A DNA stretch of 64,000 nt from an uncultured Paracoccaceae bacterium (GCA_947499715.1 CANMPL010000004.1:186001-250000); one strand, 5' to 3'. Positions 1 to 10,144 are shown, counted from the first letter of the stretch. The notes: a model not told the origin generated them from the sequence alone. Program-made: numbers and translations.

Positions 1-190
1 TCGTCATCAGCTTGGACATGGACGCAGGCGGCAGCGGTTCGTCCGCGTTCTTTTCCATCAAAACCGTGCCCGTGGTCTGATCAAACACATAGGCCGCGCG
101 GGCCTTTGTCTCAAACGTCTGGGCCGTGGCAAGAGACGCCGCCAAAAGCAGTGCAATAGCGGTGGCGATCATCCGCAGGGCGATGGGCAT
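1..190 (-). CDS. D-alanyl-D-alanine carboxypeptidase, N-terminal part (runs off window)
   Basis: Only the first 63 or so residues are in the window; the gene continues beyond base 1. The translation starts MPIALRMIATAIALLLAA, a typical Sec signal peptide with a likely cut after ATAQ. It then reads through a short beta segment into PPASMSKLMT, the SxxK active-site motif of serine D-Ala-D-Ala carboxypeptidases (DacA/PBP5 family). These exported enzymes trim the terminal D-Ala from peptidoglycan stem peptides. The gene follows the SPOR-domain lipoprotein by 22 bases on the same strand, so the two are probably co-transcribed and both act on the periplasmic cell wall. The SxxK motif makes the family assignment firm; the exact paralogue cannot be told from this fragment. 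Confidence 0.9.
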   Translation of the reverse strand, partial: MPIALRMIATAIALLLAASLATAQTFETKARAAYVFDQTTGTVLMEKNADEPLPPASMSKLMT

Positions 191-212
191 GGGGCAGCTC
201 CGTTTTTGCCGG

Positions 213-1106
213 TCAGTTGGTCACAAAGTAAGCGTCGCCAAAGCCAAGTGCTTTTACCTTTTCCAGCACAGCTGCGCGGTCCTGCGATGTTGGGGCAGGG
301 CCCACAATAACGCGCCAGAACGGTTTGCCCTGACTTTGCTGGGACAGCACGCGGGCGGACAGGCCGTCACTGCGCAGCCGTTCCGCTGTGCGGGTGGCGT
401 TGGCTTCGATGCTGAAAATACCGATCTGGATAAACGGCTTTTCAAGGCTTGATGATGGTGCTGCGGCGGGTGCAGGTGTTGGCGCCGGGGTGGGTGCAGC
501 TTCTGCGGCTTCCGCAGCCTCAATGGCGGCGGCGGCGGCACCCGCGACAGGATCCAGCGGTTCTGCCGTGATCTCAACCGGATTGTCAAAATCGGCGACG
601 GCGGCTGCAACTTCGGCTGGCCCCTCTTCGCGGCGCAGGGCAACAACACTCAGCGATTGTGGTGCCCCTGCCAGCATGCCCAGTTCTTCTGCCGCATCCG
701 AGGACACCTGCAACGCAGGGCCGGGATTGTCGCGTTCGCGGCGGAAAAGCGCGCCGATCACGAATTTATCATTGGTGGGATTGCGGATGATCACACGTTC
801 AGGATCGGTTGCATCGGGGTGCGCGACCCAGACGCCACCAAGGCTGGGGCGTCCGTCCCACAACCCGTTTTCGCTGACCGAAAAGATTTCCGGCGCTTCG
901 ACATCGCGTTCAACCATCGGTCCCGCAGTCATTGGCGCGGTACTGTCCACGGCTGTTTCGCCAGCTTCAGATGCCCCACTGCCAAACTTTGGCATTTCTG
1001 GCATCTGGAAATTACCCTGATCGTCGCAGGCCGTTAGCCCAAAAACAACGAGCATTGCGGCACTCCAACGGGTCGCAATTTGGTTCAGATTGATGTCGCC
1101 TGTCAT
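213..1106 (-). CDS. SPOR-domain lipoprotein
   Basis: A 297-residue protein. The start is the ATG at 1106 because it follows a strong GAGGGGCG ribosome-binding site; a start further upstream would add 13 residues before the signal. The N-terminus has a hydrophobic stretch ending in LTAC, a plausible lipobox, so it is probably an outer-membrane or periplasmic lipoprotein. A long Ala/Pro-rich low-complexity linker (about residues 190-215) leads into a C-terminal SPOR domain of about 75 residues, beginning near FIQIGIFSIEANA and ending VKALGFGDAYFV. SPOR domains bind denuded peptidoglycan glycan at division sites. The gene lies just upstream of the carboxypeptidase, which fits a cell-wall role. 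The middle part has no motif I recognise. Confidence 0.85.
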   Translation of the reverse strand: MTGDINLNQIATRWSAAMLVVFGLTACDDQGNFQMPEMPKFGSGASEAGETAVDSTAPMTAGPMVERDVEAPEIFSVSENGLWDGRPSLGGVWVAHPDATDPERVIIRNPTNDKFVIGALFRRERDNPGPALQVSSDAAEELGMLAGAPQSLSVVALRREEGPAEVAAAVADFDNPVEITAEPLDPVAGAAAAAIEAAEAAEAAPTPAPTPAPAAAPSSSLEKPFIQIGIFSIEANATRTAERLRSDGLSARVLSQQSQGKPFWRVIVGPAPTSQDRAAVLEKVKALGFGDAYFVTN

Positions 1107-1358
1107 TACTCGCCCCTCGTTTTTTCCCCAAAAGGCACAGGTCACGGGCAGTTGCTTTCGGCCCTTTATTTCCTATGCCTTCGCACCTGATTGACAGCGC
1201 GTTCGTGACTTTGAAACGCGACACAGCGATCAGGTGTGGCAACACTAGCGATTTGAGCCTGATTTTGGAAGGCCAAGTGGCGCGACTTCGGCGGATTTCC
1301 ACAAAGCGTGATCATGTCTTTACGAAGCGCAGAGAAGGCACTAAACCCCGTCACCAGC

Positions 1359-1448
1359 GGAGGCTTGGCAGAGTGGTCGAATGCACCGGTCTTGAAAACC
1401 GACGAGGGTGAAAGTCCTCCCAGGGTTCGAATCCCTGAGCCTCCGCCA
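1359..1448 (+). tRNA. tRNA-Ser(UGA)
   Basis: The 5' acceptor strand GGAGGCT pairs perfectly with AGCCTCC, followed by discriminator G and an encoded CCA. The anticodon loop reads CTTGAAA between CCGGT and ACCGA-type stem arms, giving anticodon TGA. A long variable arm (GAGGGTGAAAGTCCTCC) and the T-loop GGTTCGAATCC are present, as expected for a class II serine tRNA of 90 nt. It stands alone and is not part of a tRNA cluster. Confidence 0.97.
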
Positions 1449-1558
1449 CTATTGCATATCAGAGATGGTTCGCCCGGTTTGGGTTGACGCGTTGGTGTTG
1501 GGGTCGAATCAACACAGGCCCCTTCTGGCTTGCGATCTGGCGGTGCGCAAACGCCCAC

Positions 1559-4456
1559 CTAAGCGGCAAGGATGAGGCGACCGTTGTTGTCCTGCAAGGC
1601 CGCGAGGAGCAGGCTGATTTCATCAAATGGCACGGGTCGTCCCAAGGCATAACCCTGCAAGAAATCACACCCCAGCGCTTTGAGGATGCTGGCGTGTTCC
1701 GCGGTTTCAACCCCTTCGGCGACGACAGAAACACCCTGCATCTGCCCGATATTGATAATCGTCTGGATCAGGTTGCGTTGCCGGGTCGAATGGACGATGG
1801 GCCCGATCAGCTGGCGATCGATCTTGAGCCTGTGTGGCTCCACCTGAAGCAGACTGACAATTGATGCGTGACCCGTGCCAAAGTCATCGATTTCAACCTC
1901 GATCCCCATATCCTTGATCGCGCTAAGGTTTTCGGCAAAGTCATCGCCGTAGGTGTCCAAAAAGGCGGATTCCAACAGCTCAAAAGCAAATTTGCCTTCG
2001 GGCAAGTTGAGGCCCGCTATCGTTGGGATCAGATCCGGATCTGACAGGCGTGCGGCAGACACATTGACAGACACACGCGGCACGTCAAAACCGGCGTCCT
2101 GCCACGTGTTAAGATCATCATGGGCACGTTGGAGCACCAGCGCGTCGATTTCTGCAATCATGCCAATCTCTTCGGCGGTGCCCAGGAATGTATCGGGCAT
2201 CAACAGGCCACGGGATGGACTTTGCCAACGAACCAAAGCCTCTAACCCGGTCAGCTCCAAGGTCCGCGCGTCAAACTGCGGTTGGTAGTGGCAGATGATT
2301 TCGCCTTGCTCGAACCCAGCCAAAAGCGCATCGAATGCTTCTTTGCGATCTGCGGCTGATTCCTTCATCGCGATGTCAAAGAACCGGAACTTGCCACGAC
2401 CATCCTTCTTGGCTGCATAAAGTGCAAGGTCGGCAGAGACGAATAGCGATTCATCAGGGGCCTGCCGGTGTTCGGAAACCGCGATCCCGATGCTGACCCC
2501 AAAATTGCATTGCTGCCCGTCGAAGGTGAAAGGGGCGCTCATCTGAGAGATGATTTCGCCTGCAATCTTTTCGAGTTCGGCGTCGGGTGGGGCATTGGGC
2601 AGAAGCATAACAAATTCATCGCCGCCAACGCGGGCGGCAAGCCAGTCGTCCTGCACAGCATTGCCAAGGATTCCTGCGGCGTGGACCAAAACGGCATCAC
2701 CCGCGCCGTGGCCCAATGTATCGTTGATCTGCTTGAAGTTATCGAGGTCGATGTGCAGCACGGCTTGCCGTTGCTCTGGGTTATCGCTGAGGAATTTGTT
2801 TTGTTTTTCATCCAGACCGCGCCGATTGGCCAAGCCCGTCAGCGCGTCGTGCCGCGACTCGTATTCGAGCAGGGCGCGCGCCGCCTCCAACTCTTCTTGC
2901 CGTAGAATGTCGCTGGTGACGTCGATATTCACCCCCACAAACCGATCACCCCTTTTGTCGTCTTTGACAAAAATTGCCCTGCTGCGGACATGTCTGACTT
3001 CGCCATCGGGGCGGCACACGCGATAGTCCAGCGCCAGATCAATGCCCCGTTTCACGCTTTCTTCTGATTTGGCAAAGGCGCGTTCCTGATCGTCGGGATG
3101 GATCAATTTGCCCCATTGATCACCCGGCATGATATTGCCCGCGCCTTTCAACCCGAACATGTCCAGCAAACGGTCGTCCCAATAGGCTGTATCCTCGCGC
3201 AGGTTGTATTCCCATCGGCCCATGTCGGCCGCACGCATCGCAACGCGCAATCGGTCGGACATCAGGGCGTTTTCAACTTCAACCTTTTTGATATCAGAAA
3301 TGTCAGTGTCCGTGCCAATGACGCGGGCAGGGCCGCCTTCGGGTGTGCGTGTGACAACGCTCCCCCGGCTGAGAATCCAAACCCAGTGACCATCTTTGTG
3401 GCGCTGCCGATATTGAAAATTGATGTTGTCATTCAGGCCACTATGAAGGTCGTTCATTTCGGCCCGAACCCCGTCAACGTCGTCAGGGTGGATATCATCA
3501 AGCCATGCATCAAACGACTTGTCGACGTAGTCGTCCGGGTCCATCCCACGCATTGTGCGCCAAATATCGGAAACATAGCGACGTCCCAAAGCCAAGTCGT
3601 GGTCCCAGACGCCCTGATCCGCTCCTTCAATGGCGATCTTCCAGCGCATTTCCCGCTCTGTCAGATCCTGGATCAGGTTTTGGGATACTTTGGGGCTGGT
3701 GATGTCCGTATCGGTCCCGACAAATCTGATCGGTTGGCCATTGCTGTCGCGGGCAACGACCCGGCCACGGCTAAGGATCCAGATGTAATGGCCGTCACCG
3801 TGACGTTCCCGATATTCGATTGAGAACGTGTCGGTTTCATTGGCAAAGACGCCCATCAACCCCTGCCGCAACCTGTGGTGATCGTCTTCATGTACGCGGC
3901 TGAACAGGCTGTACAGGTTGGTCAGCGCAACTTCACTACGGCTGCGCCCGCGCATGTCGTACCATTTGTCGGAGAAAGAACATTTGGCCGACGGAACATC
4001 AATTTCCCATAACCCGTGGTCCCCATTGGACAGCGCAGAATGCCAGGTCAAAAGTTCCTTTGTCAGCGTGCCGGGGGATTGCTGACACAGGAACCCCAGG
4101 AGTGTGCCCGCGTCGTCGCGCAATGCGCTGATCTCAAACGTCCCGACAGAGCCGCGACGATGCAGCGCAAAGCTTTCTTCGTTGATGTCCTGGCCGTCTT
4201 CTGCCGCGCGTATCAGATGATCAAAGCGGACACGATCCACAGCGCTGAGAAGGCATATGAACTCAAAATCCTCAATTTGATCGGCGGTTTTGAAGCCCAG
4301 CGATTCGGCTGCAAGCACATTATGTGCCACCACGCGCCCATCCAGCGACAAGGCCAAGGCAGGCAGCCGCATGGCGCGGACCAGCGGCTTAACCGAGTTT
4401 CCGACACTGATGTTTTTGTGTTTCATCTTGTCCAAAGACATACAAATTTCTGACAT
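1559..4456 (-). CDS. PAS-PAS-PAS-PAS-GGDEF-EAL cyclic-di-GMP signalling protein
   Basis: A 965-residue cytoplasmic-looking protein with no obvious membrane segment. Four PAS-like modules occupy roughly residues 20-520; the second to fourth each end in PAC-type stretches (IEYRERHGDGHYIWILSRG, then FQYRQRHKDGHWVWILSRG). A diguanylate cyclase domain follows with an intact active site (RVGGDEFVMLLP) and then a phosphodiesterase domain with the EALVRW motif and FELLES. Both catalytic signatures look intact, so it could make or break c-di-GMP. There is no RxxD inhibitory site at the usual place before GGDEF. The start is uncertain: the ATG at 4456 is the first, and two more lie within 35 bases, none with a strong ribosome-binding site. 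The likely input is a small ligand or redox signal sensed by the PAS tandem. Confidence 0.93.
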   Translation of the reverse strand: MSEICMSLDKMKHKNISVGNSVKPLVRAMRLPALALSLDGRVVAHNVLAAESLGFKTADQIEDFEFICLLSAVDRVRFDHLIRAAEDGQDINEESFALHRRGSVGTFEISALRDDAGTLLGFLCQQSPGTLTKELLTWHSALSNGDHGLWEIDVPSAKCSFSDKWYDMRGRSRSEVALTNLYSLFSRVHEDDHHRLRQGLMGVFANETDTFSIEYRERHGDGHYIWILSRGRVVARDSNGQPIRFVGTDTDITSPKVSQNLIQDLTEREMRWKIAIEGADQGVWDHDLALGRRYVSDIWRTMRGMDPDDYVDKSFDAWLDDIHPDDVDGVRAEMNDLHSGLNDNINFQYRQRHKDGHWVWILSRGSVVTRTPEGGPARVIGTDTDISDIKKVEVENALMSDRLRVAMRAADMGRWEYNLREDTAYWDDRLLDMFGLKGAGNIMPGDQWGKLIHPDDQERAFAKSEESVKRGIDLALDYRVCRPDGEVRHVRSRAIFVKDDKRGDRFVGVNIDVTSDILRQEELEAARALLEYESRHDALTGLANRRGLDEKQNKFLSDNPEQRQAVLHIDLDNFKQINDTLGHGAGDAVLVHAAGILGNAVQDDWLAARVGGDEFVMLLPNAPPDAELEKIAGEIISQMSAPFTFDGQQCNFGVSIGIAVSEHRQAPDESLFVSADLALYAAKKDGRGKFRFFDIAMKESAADRKEAFDALLAGFEQGEIICHYQPQFDARTLELTGLEALVRWQSPSRGLLMPDTFLGTAEEIGMIAEIDALVLQRAHDDLNTWQDAGFDVPRVSVNVSAARLSDPDLIPTIAGLNLPEGKFAFELLESAFLDTYGDDFAENLSAIKDMGIEVEIDDFGTGHASIVSLLQVEPHRLKIDRQLIGPIVHSTRQRNLIQTIINIGQMQGVSVVAEGVETAEHASILKALGCDFLQGYALGRPVPFDEISLLLAALQDNNGRLILAA

Positions 4457-4667
4457 CAATACGGGGGCAGAGTTAAACTGTCGTTAGTGTGCCACGGGAA
4501 CTGCGTTGTTGCGCGGGTTAATTTTTGGCCATTTGCCTAAAAAATATGCATACCCAAAATTAACTTCGTTGGATCCGTGGCTTGTGTCGCTTCGATTGAG
4601 TCAAAGCATTGACCCTACTGAACGCAGAGCCTCAATTTTGCGCATGGGAGTGATCAGCCAAGATCCG

Positions 4668-5474
4668 ATGCCTGTTTTGGCAAACCAACCGCGCGCCTAC
4701 GGCGACGCGCTGGTCGTGGCTGGCAAGGTTTCGGATAGGTCGCGGATCCGCGATCTGCGGCAGACCGGTGCGCTGAAGCTCATTTTCCCACGTAGTTATG
4801 ACAACCCAAACCTGACCGCGGTCGCGATCAATACCGCCGGAGGTATCACGGGCGGGGACCGGTTCTTTCTGAATGCAGAGGTTGGCCCGGATGCGCATCT
4901 GACGCTGACAACACAGGCCGCAGAGCGTGCCTATCGTGCCGCGCAAGGAAGTGGCCATGTCAGCACCCGCATCCGTGTCGCAAACGGGGCCACGGCCTAT
5001 TGGTTGCCGCAGGAAACCATTCTGTTTGAAGGTGCAAACCTGCGGCGCAGATTGGACATTGATCTGGCGGCGGATGCGCAACTTCTTTTGGTCGAGCCGC
5101 TGGTTTTTGGCCGGCTGGCGATGGGTGAAACGCTCAGGCGGTTTGCGTTGGATGATCGGATCATGGTGCGGCGCGACGGCGTGCCTGCCTATTTTGATGG
5201 CACGCGGTTGGCGGCGGGCACGGCACTGCAGCGCCCGGCACTCCTTGCGGGTGCGCGTGCAGCAGCCCAGGTCGTGATGATCTCACCAAGGGCCGAAGCG
5301 ATGCTTCCTGCCGTGCGCGCGCATCTTTCTGCGCAGGGCGGGGCCAGTTTGATGGCGCCCGATATGCTGGTGATGCGTGTGCTGGCGCAAGACAGTTTTG
5401 AACTGCGCCAATCGCTTTTGCCGATCCTTGATCTGCTGACCGAAAACCAATTGCCAACATCATGGAGACTTTGA
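4668..5474 (+). CDS. ureD: Urease accessory protein UreD
   Basis: First gene of the urease operon. UreD (UreH) forms the UreD-F-G complex that delivers nickel to apo-urease in the cytoplasm. The family signatures [16 protein letters not shown] and [12 protein letters not shown] are clear. From the ATG at 4668 the product is 268 residues, close to the family norm. Two earlier in-frame starts (4506, 4644) would add N-terminal residues without UreD similarity. None of the candidate starts has a textbook ribosome-binding site, so the exact start is open. The gene ends 4 bases before ureA. The 210 bases upstream (4457-4667) are AT-richer and probably hold the operon promoter, but I see no convincing -35/-10 pair there. 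Confidence 0.9.
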   Translation: MPVLANQPRAYGDALVVAGKVSDRSRIRDLRQTGALKLIFPRSYDNPNLTAVAINTAGGITGGDRFFLNAEVGPDAHLTLTTQAAERAYRAAQGSGHVSTRIRVANGATAYWLPQETILFEGANLRRRLDIDLAADAQLLLVEPLVFGRLAMGETLRRFALDDRIMVRRDGVPAYFDGTRLAAGTALQRPALLAGARAAAQVVMISPRAEAMLPAVRAHLSAQGGASLMAPDMLVMRVLAQDSFELRQSLLPILDLLTENQLPTSWRL

Positions 5475-5478
5475 CCAG

Positions 5479-5781
5479 ATGCAACTGACCCCGCGTGAAA
5501 AAGATAAATTGCTGGTCGCGATGGCCGCTGAAGTAGCCCGCAAGCGACTGGCCCGTGGCGTTAAGCTCAACCACCCCGAGGCGATCGCCTTGATCACCGA
5601 CACGGTGGTTGAAGGCGCGCGCGATGGCCGGTCGGTTGCCGACATGATGCAAGCGGGCGGACATGTGTTGACCCGCGATCAGGTGATGGAGGGGATCGCC
5701 GAGATGATCCACGAGGTGCAGGTCGAAGCGACCTTTCCCGATGGCACAAAGCTGGTGACGGTGCATGACCCGATCCGTTGA
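5479..5781 (+). CDS. ureA: Urease gamma subunit
   Basis: Exactly 100 residues, the canonical gamma-subunit length, starting [11 protein letters not shown] and containing [13 protein letters not shown] and the C-terminal [12 protein letters not shown]. It is the smallest structural subunit of the nickel metalloenzyme that hydrolyses urea to ammonia and carbamate. A GGAG ribosome-binding site overlaps the end of ureD, so the two are translationally close. Separate gamma and beta genes are the usual bacterial arrangement, unlike the fused subunit of Helicobacter. Confidence 0.98.
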   Translation: MQLTPREKDKLLVAMAAEVARKRLARGVKLNHPEAIALITDTVVEGARDGRSVADMMQAGGHVLTRDQVMEGIAEMIHEVQVEATFPDGTKLVTVHDPIR

Positions 5782-5802
5782 AAACAGACAGGAGACCACC
5801 CC

Positions 5803-6108
5803 ATGATCCCCGGAGAAATTTTCCCGGCAAAGGGAGAGATTACGTTGAACGCGGGCGCGCAAGAGGTAACGATCATGGTTGCAAATACCGGCGACCGCCC
5901 GGTTCAGGTCGGCAGCCACTATCATTTCGCCGAAGCCAACCCCGCGTTGGACTTTGACCGCGAAACCGCGCGGGGGTGTCGTTTGAACATCGCCGCAGGC
6001 ACTGCCGTGCGGTTTGAGCCGGGCCAAAAACGCGAGGTTACGTTGATCCCGCTTGGGGGTGCACGGCAGGTCTATGGATTTAATCAAAAGGTTATGGGGG
6101 CGCTTTGA
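5803..6108 (+). CDS. ureB: Urease beta subunit
   Basis: A 101-residue protein starting [16 protein letters not shown] and carrying the family signature [19 protein letters not shown] and the C-terminal [15 protein letters not shown]. It packs against UreC in the (UreABC)3 trimer and holds the flap over the active site. An AGGAG ribosome-binding site sits 8 bases before the ATG. Its stop codon abuts the ureC start with no bases between, which implies coupled translation of the two subunits. Confidence 0.98.
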   Translation: MIPGEIFPAKGEITLNAGAQEVTIMVANTGDRPVQVGSHYHFAEANPALDFDRETARGCRLNIAAGTAVRFEPGQKREVTLIPLGGARQVYGFNQKVMGAL

Positions 6109-7869
6109 ATGCCAGCAACACTTTCTCGCGCCAGCTATGCTGCAATGTTTGGGCCGACAACGGGCGACAAGGTCCGGTTGGCCGATACCGATCTGATTAT
6201 CGAAGTTGAACGTGATTTGACCGCACAGGCCGTGGGTGCGGCCGTCAGTGGTGGTTCAGGCAGCAATGCCGCCGTTTATGGTGAAGAGGTCAAGTTCGGT
6301 GGTGGTAAGGTGATCCGCGATGGTATGGGACAATCGCAAGTCACACGCGCTGCCGGCGCGGTTGATACGGTCATCACCAATGCGCTGATCGTAGACCATA
6401 GCGGCATCTATAAGGCCGATGTGGGCCTGAGGGATGGGCGCATTCACAAGATCGGCAAAGCAGGCAATCCTGATACGCAGCCGGGCGTCGATATTATTAT
6501 CGGGCCGGGAACAGAGGCGATTGCGGGCGAGGGGCGGATCCTGACTGCGGGTGGGTTTGATTCACATATCCACTTTATTTGCCCGCAGCAGATCGAAGAC
6601 GCGCTGCATTCGGGCGTGACCACGATGCTGGGCGGCGGCACGGGCCCCGCACATGGCACGCTGGCCACGACCTGCACCCCGGGCCCTTGGCATATCGGGC
6701 GCATGATGCAGGCCGCTGACGCCTTCCCGATGAACCTTGCCTTTGCGGGCAAGGGGAACGCATCACTGCCTGCCGCAATCGAAGAACAGGTTCTGGGCGG
6801 AGCCTGCGCGTTGAAGCTGCACGAAGATTGGGGGACAACGCCGGCAGCCATTGATTGCTGTCTGGATGTCGCTGATCAGATGGATGTGCAGGTGATGATC
6901 CACACCGACACGCTGAATGAGTCAGGCTTTGTCGAACACACTGTGGCCGCCATGAAAGGGCGCACGATCCACGCGTTCCACACCGAAGGTGCAGGCGGCG
7001 GGCACGCACCTGACATCATCAAAATATGTGGCGATGCCAACGTCTTACCAAGCTCAACTAATCCAACTCGCCCCTTTACCGTCAACACCATCGAAGAACA
7101 TTTGGATATGTTGATGGTTTGTCACCACCTGGACAAATCGATCCCCGAAGACGTGGCTTTTGCCGAAAGCCGGATCCGGCGCGAGACCATCGCGGCAGAG
7201 GATATCCTGCACGACATGGGTGCGTTCTCGATTATTGCGTCCGACAGTCAGGCGATGGGCCGCGTGGGCGAGGTGCTGATCCGCACATGGCAGACCGCCG
7301 ACAAGATGAAAAAGCAGCGCGGCGCGCTGGTTGAAGAAACCGGCGATAACGACAACATGCGCGTGCGGCGCTACATCGCCAAATATACAATCAACCCCGC
7401 GATTGCCCATGGGATCAGCCATGAACTCGGCTCTATCGCGGAAGGGAAGCGGGCAGATCTGGTGCTTTGGTCACCGGCCTTCTTTGGCGTCAAGCCAGAG
7501 ATGGTTTTGATGGCAGGCACGATTGTCTGTGCGCAAATGGGGGATCCCAATGCCTCTATCCCGACGCCGCAACCGGTCTATTCGCGTCCCATGTTCGGGG
7601 CCTATGGGCGGTCGGTTGAACATACGGCCGTCACCTTTGTGTCAGAGGCCGCGCAGGCAAATGGGATCGCCGAGAAGCTTGGACTGGCCAAGCAGACTGT
7701 CGCGGTGAAGCGAACACGCGACATCGGCAAAAAGGATCTGATCCTGAACGACGCACTGCCTGACATCGAAGTGAACCCTGAAACCTACGAAGTCCGCGCC
7801 GATGGCGAGCTGCTGACTTGCCAGCCCGCAAAGGTGTTGCCTATGGCGCAACGGTATTTTCTGTTTTGA
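6109..7869 (+). CDS. ureC: Urease alpha (catalytic) subunit, with N-terminal insertion
   Basis: The catalytic subunit, 586 residues. Nickel ligands are visible: HIHF at about residues 153-155, the carbamylated lysine in ALKLHEDWG at about 236, and the catalytic flap histidine region [10 protein letters not shown]. The C-terminus [14 protein letters not shown] is typical. It is about 19 residues longer than the 567-residue enterobacterial enzyme. The extra length lies between IEVERDLT and [10 protein letters not shown], where a Gly/Ala/Ser-rich stretch (about residues 38-57) replaces the usual direct junction. The shift of both the histidine pair and the lysine by 19 relative to Klebsiella numbering (134/136 and 217) supports one net insertion before the active site. 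The enzyme should still be active, as all metal ligands are kept. Confidence 0.97.
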   Translation: MPATLSRASYAAMFGPTTGDKVRLADTDLIIEVERDLTAQAVGAAVSGGSGSNAAVYGEEVKFGGGKVIRDGMGQSQVTRAAGAVDTVITNALIVDHSGIYKADVGLRDGRIHKIGKAGNPDTQPGVDIIIGPGTEAIAGEGRILTAGGFDSHIHFICPQQIEDALHSGVTTMLGGGTGPAHGTLATTCTPGPWHIGRMMQAADAFPMNLAFAGKGNASLPAAIEEQVLGGACALKLHEDWGTTPAAIDCCLDVADQMDVQVMIHTDTLNESGFVEHTVAAMKGRTIHAFHTEGAGGGHAPDIIKICGDANVLPSSTNPTRPFTVNTIEEHLDMLMVCHHLDKSIPEDVAFAESRIRRETIAAEDILHDMGAFSIIASDSQAMGRVGEVLIRTWQTADKMKKQRGALVEETGDNDNMRVRRYIAKYTINPAIAHGISHELGSIAEGKRADLVLWSPAFFGVKPEMVLMAGTIVCAQMGDPNASIPTPQPVYSRPMFGAYGRSVEHTAVTFVSEAAQANGIAEKLGLAKQTVAVKRTRDIGKKDLILNDALPDIEVNPETYEVRADGELLTCQPAKVLPMAQRYFLF

Positions 7870-8450
7870 TCCGGCTTGTTTTTCTTTTCGCTGTGGTCGG
7901 CCAAGTGGCGGGCGCATGTCCGACCGGCGCGGATCTGGCCAGTGGCATCCGCATCATTGACGGTGATGGCGCGGTTGAAGTGGTGCAGGACCTCGGAAAT
8001 GGTGTCGTTGCGCAAGAGATCGACTTTGGCGGTGGGGAGATCGCCAAAAATCAATTGATCAAGGGGGTTTACGTCTCAAAGCTTACCTTGGAAGTGGACG
8101 GCGTTATCGACCTGAGCAGCCTGCTTGAGGTGACTTATGACCGTCCCCCTGCAGCGATGTCCCCGCCAACACCTGGTCTGGTGAATCGCTTTCAGACCAC
8201 CGTCACGGATACGACCAGCAGCTATGTCGAAGTTCAAGAGCACCGCTGGGGAGAGGTCGCACCCTTTTCAATTGGTGCGTGCACTTTTGACAGCCTGGAA
8301 GGTCAGATCAGATACGTCAGTGAAGTCAGCACGATTGTGGAAACGGTACGGTATCTTCCAGAGTTGGGTATCGGGATATTGACCGCCTATGCCTATGGGG
8401 ACGAAACACCAGAGATCTATGAACTGGTCTCAATCGAGGCGGTGCAATGA
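7866..8450 (+). CDS. Exported protein of unknown function inside the urease operon
   Basis: I do not recognise this family. The best start is a TTG at 7866 that overlaps the ureC stop codon (TTGA). From there the product is 194 residues with a clean signal peptide, (M)[17 protein letters not shown], so it should be exported; the residue before the cysteine does not form a good lipobox. The rest is rich in beta-type segments with few charged clusters and a second cysteine in the IGACTF stretch. The stop overlaps the ureE start (ATGA), so the gene is locked between ureC and ureE by translational coupling on both sides. An exported protein is unexpected among cytoplasmic urease genes. It could sense or handle a periplasmic substrate or metal, but the sequence gives no direct evidence. 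Confidence 0.75.
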   Translation: MIRLVFLFAVVGQVAGACPTGADLASGIRIIDGDGAVEVVQDLGNGVVAQEIDFGGGEIAKNQLIKGVYVSKLTLEVDGVIDLSSLLEVTYDRPPAAMSPPTPGLVNRFQTTVTDTTSSYVEVQEHRWGEVAPFSIGACTFDSLEGQIRYVSEVSTIVETVRYLPELGIGILTAYAYGDETPEIYELVSIEAVQ

Positions 8451-8917
8451 CCGATCTTCCGCGCGCGATTAAGGTTCATTCCGTCATTCTGGGCGGGGCG
8501 CATGCTGGCGGCTGCACGCTTGACTACGATGGTCGCTTTGTGCGGCGCAAGCGGTTGATGACCGATGAAGGTTGGCCATTTGTCGTTGATCTTGCCCAGA
8601 CAACATCGCTTGATGATGGTGCGGTGCTGGAACTTGACGATGGGCGCACGGTGATGGTCCACGCCGCGCAAGAGCCGCTTTTGAAGGTCAAAGGCAATCT
8701 GCCTCGGCTGGCGTGGCACATCGGCAACCGGCACACGCCCTGCGAAATGAACGGTGACCATTTGCTGATCCAGCGCGACCCGGTGATTGCGCACATGCTG
8801 ACACATCTGGACGCCGAGGTGACCGAGGTTGTCTCGCGCTTCCGTCCCGAAGGCGGGGCTTATGGCCACGGGCGGACCTTACCGCACGCGCACGGACATT
8901 CGGCCCATGAGCACTGA
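8447..8917 (+). CDS. ureE: Urease accessory protein UreE (nickel metallochaperone)
   Basis: A 156-residue protein of the UreE family, which dimerises and passes nickel to UreG during urease maturation. The central GNRHTPCEM motif contains the conserved metal-binding histidine. The C-terminus is His-rich ([16 protein letters not shown]), a typical nickel-storing tail. It overlaps the preceding gene by ATGA, and its own 3' end overlaps the ureF start by 11 bases. Length and motif order are ordinary for the family. Confidence 0.95.
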   Translation: MTDLPRAIKVHSVILGGAHAGGCTLDYDGRFVRRKRLMTDEGWPFVVDLAQTTSLDDGAVLELDDGRTVMVHAAQEPLLKVKGNLPRLAWHIGNRHTPCEMNGDHLLIQRDPVIAHMLTHLDAEVTEVVSRFRPEGGAYGHGRTLPHAHGHSAHEH

Positions 8918-9536
8918 TCCTATCCTTGTCCTGTCACAGTGGTTGTCACCAGGGTTTCCCATCGGTGCTTTCGCCTATTCGCATGGTTTAGAGGCCGCCG
9001 CTGAAGATGGACGTATACACGATCGCGACAGCCTGACCGCGTGGTTGATAGACATTGTTGAACACGGCTCTGGCCGGAACGACTCGATCCTTTTGCAAGC
9101 CGGGTTTTATGACCCCGAAGCCGCGGACGCCTATGCCCGAGCCTTTGCCGCTGGGGCAGAGCGTTTGATGGAAATCGACCTGCAGGGGCGTGCGTTTTGT
9201 AACACGCTTTGTGCCACCGAAGGGTTTGAAATCGCTGATCTGGTCTATCCGGTCGCCGTTGGACAGGCCGCCGCCCTGAAGGGCCTGCCGTTGTCCACGA
9301 CCGTTGCGATGTATCTGCAAGCCTTCGTCGCCAACCTTGTGTCGTCCGCCCAGCGGTTGCTGCCGCTTGGTCAAACCGACGCCCAGGGTGTGCTCAACAC
9401 TTTGCGTCCCATCGTGGCAGAGGTTGCGGCAGCAACAGATGGTGCCGGGCTTGATGATCTAAACAGCAGTGCGTGGATGTCTGACATCGCCGCTATGCGC
9501 CATGAAACAATGACCACACGGATTTTTCGCACATGA
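8907..9536 (+). CDS. ureF: Urease accessory protein UreF
   Basis: A 209-residue all-helical protein starting [20 protein letters not shown], with the family signature [12 protein letters not shown]. UreF bridges UreD and UreG in the apo-urease activation complex and gates GTP hydrolysis by UreG. The start at 8907 is chosen because it aligns with the family N-terminus; an upstream in-frame start would add 26 residues read from within the His-rich tail of ureE. The stop overlaps the ureG start (ATGA). Confidence 0.95.
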   Translation: MSTDPILVLSQWLSPGFPIGAFAYSHGLEAAAEDGRIHDRDSLTAWLIDIVEHGSGRNDSILLQAGFYDPEAADAYARAFAAGAERLMEIDLQGRAFCNTLCATEGFEIADLVYPVAVGQAAALKGLPLSTTVAMYLQAFVANLVSSAQRLLPLGQTDAQGVLNTLRPIVAEVAAATDGAGLDDLNSSAWMSDIAAMRHETMTTRIFRT

Positions 9537-10144
9537 AAAGCAATAACGGACCGGTACGCGTCGGGATCGGCGGCCCCGTGGGGGCCGGCAAAACGACGTT
9601 GACAGCATCACTTGCGCGCACGCTTTTCCCCAAATGGTCGATTGGGGTGATCACCAACGACATTTACACCCAAGAAGATGCAGAAGCCCTGGTGCGGATG
9701 CAGGTGCTGCCCAGCGACCGGATCATCGGGGTTGAAACGGGGGGCTGTCCCCACACCGCTATTCGCGAGGATGCCTCGATCAACCTTGCGGCCGTTGCAC
9801 AGATGAATGAACGCCATAGCGATCTTGATCTGGTGTTGATCGAAAGCGGGGGTGACAATCTGTCCGCGACCTTTAGCCCCGAGCTGGCTGACATCACCAT
9901 CTATGTGATCGACGTGGCCGCCGGTGAAGAGATCCCCCGCAAGGGTGGCCCGGCGATCACCAAGTCGGACCTGCTTGTCATCAACAAGACTGATCTCGCG
10001 CCATATGTTGGGGCCGATCTGGATGTGATGCGTCGCGATGCGACGCGGATGCGTGCGGGGAAACCCTTTGTGATGATCAGCCAACGTAATGACGACCCCG
10101 GCGATCTTGCGGGCAAAATCCTTGAACTGGCGGGGCTTGCCTGA
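9533..10144 (+). CDS. ureG: Urease accessory GTPase UreG
   Basis: A 203-residue SIMIBI-class GTPase that couples GTP hydrolysis to nickel insertion into urease. It has the P-loop GPVGAGKT at residues 14-21, the nickel-binding [12 protein letters not shown] motif, and the NKTDLAP guanine-specificity motif. It is the last gene of the urease operon; the next gene begins 112 bases later. I see no clear intrinsic terminator between them. Confidence 0.97.
   Translation: MKSNNGPVRVGIGGPVGAGKTTLTASLARTLFPKWSIGVITNDIYTQEDAEALVRMQVLPSDRIIGVETGGCPHTAIREDASINLAAVAQMNERHSDLDLVLIESGGDNLSATFSPELADITIYVIDVAAGEEIPRKGGPAITKSDLLVINKTDLAPYVGADLDVMRRDATRMRAGKPFVMISQRNDDPGDLAGKILELAGLA

Noticed and set aside
4560-4600. 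Possible sigma-54 promoter before ureD (TTGGCCATTTGCC)
   Set aside because: The GG and GC elements are about 6 bases apart, not the required 10.
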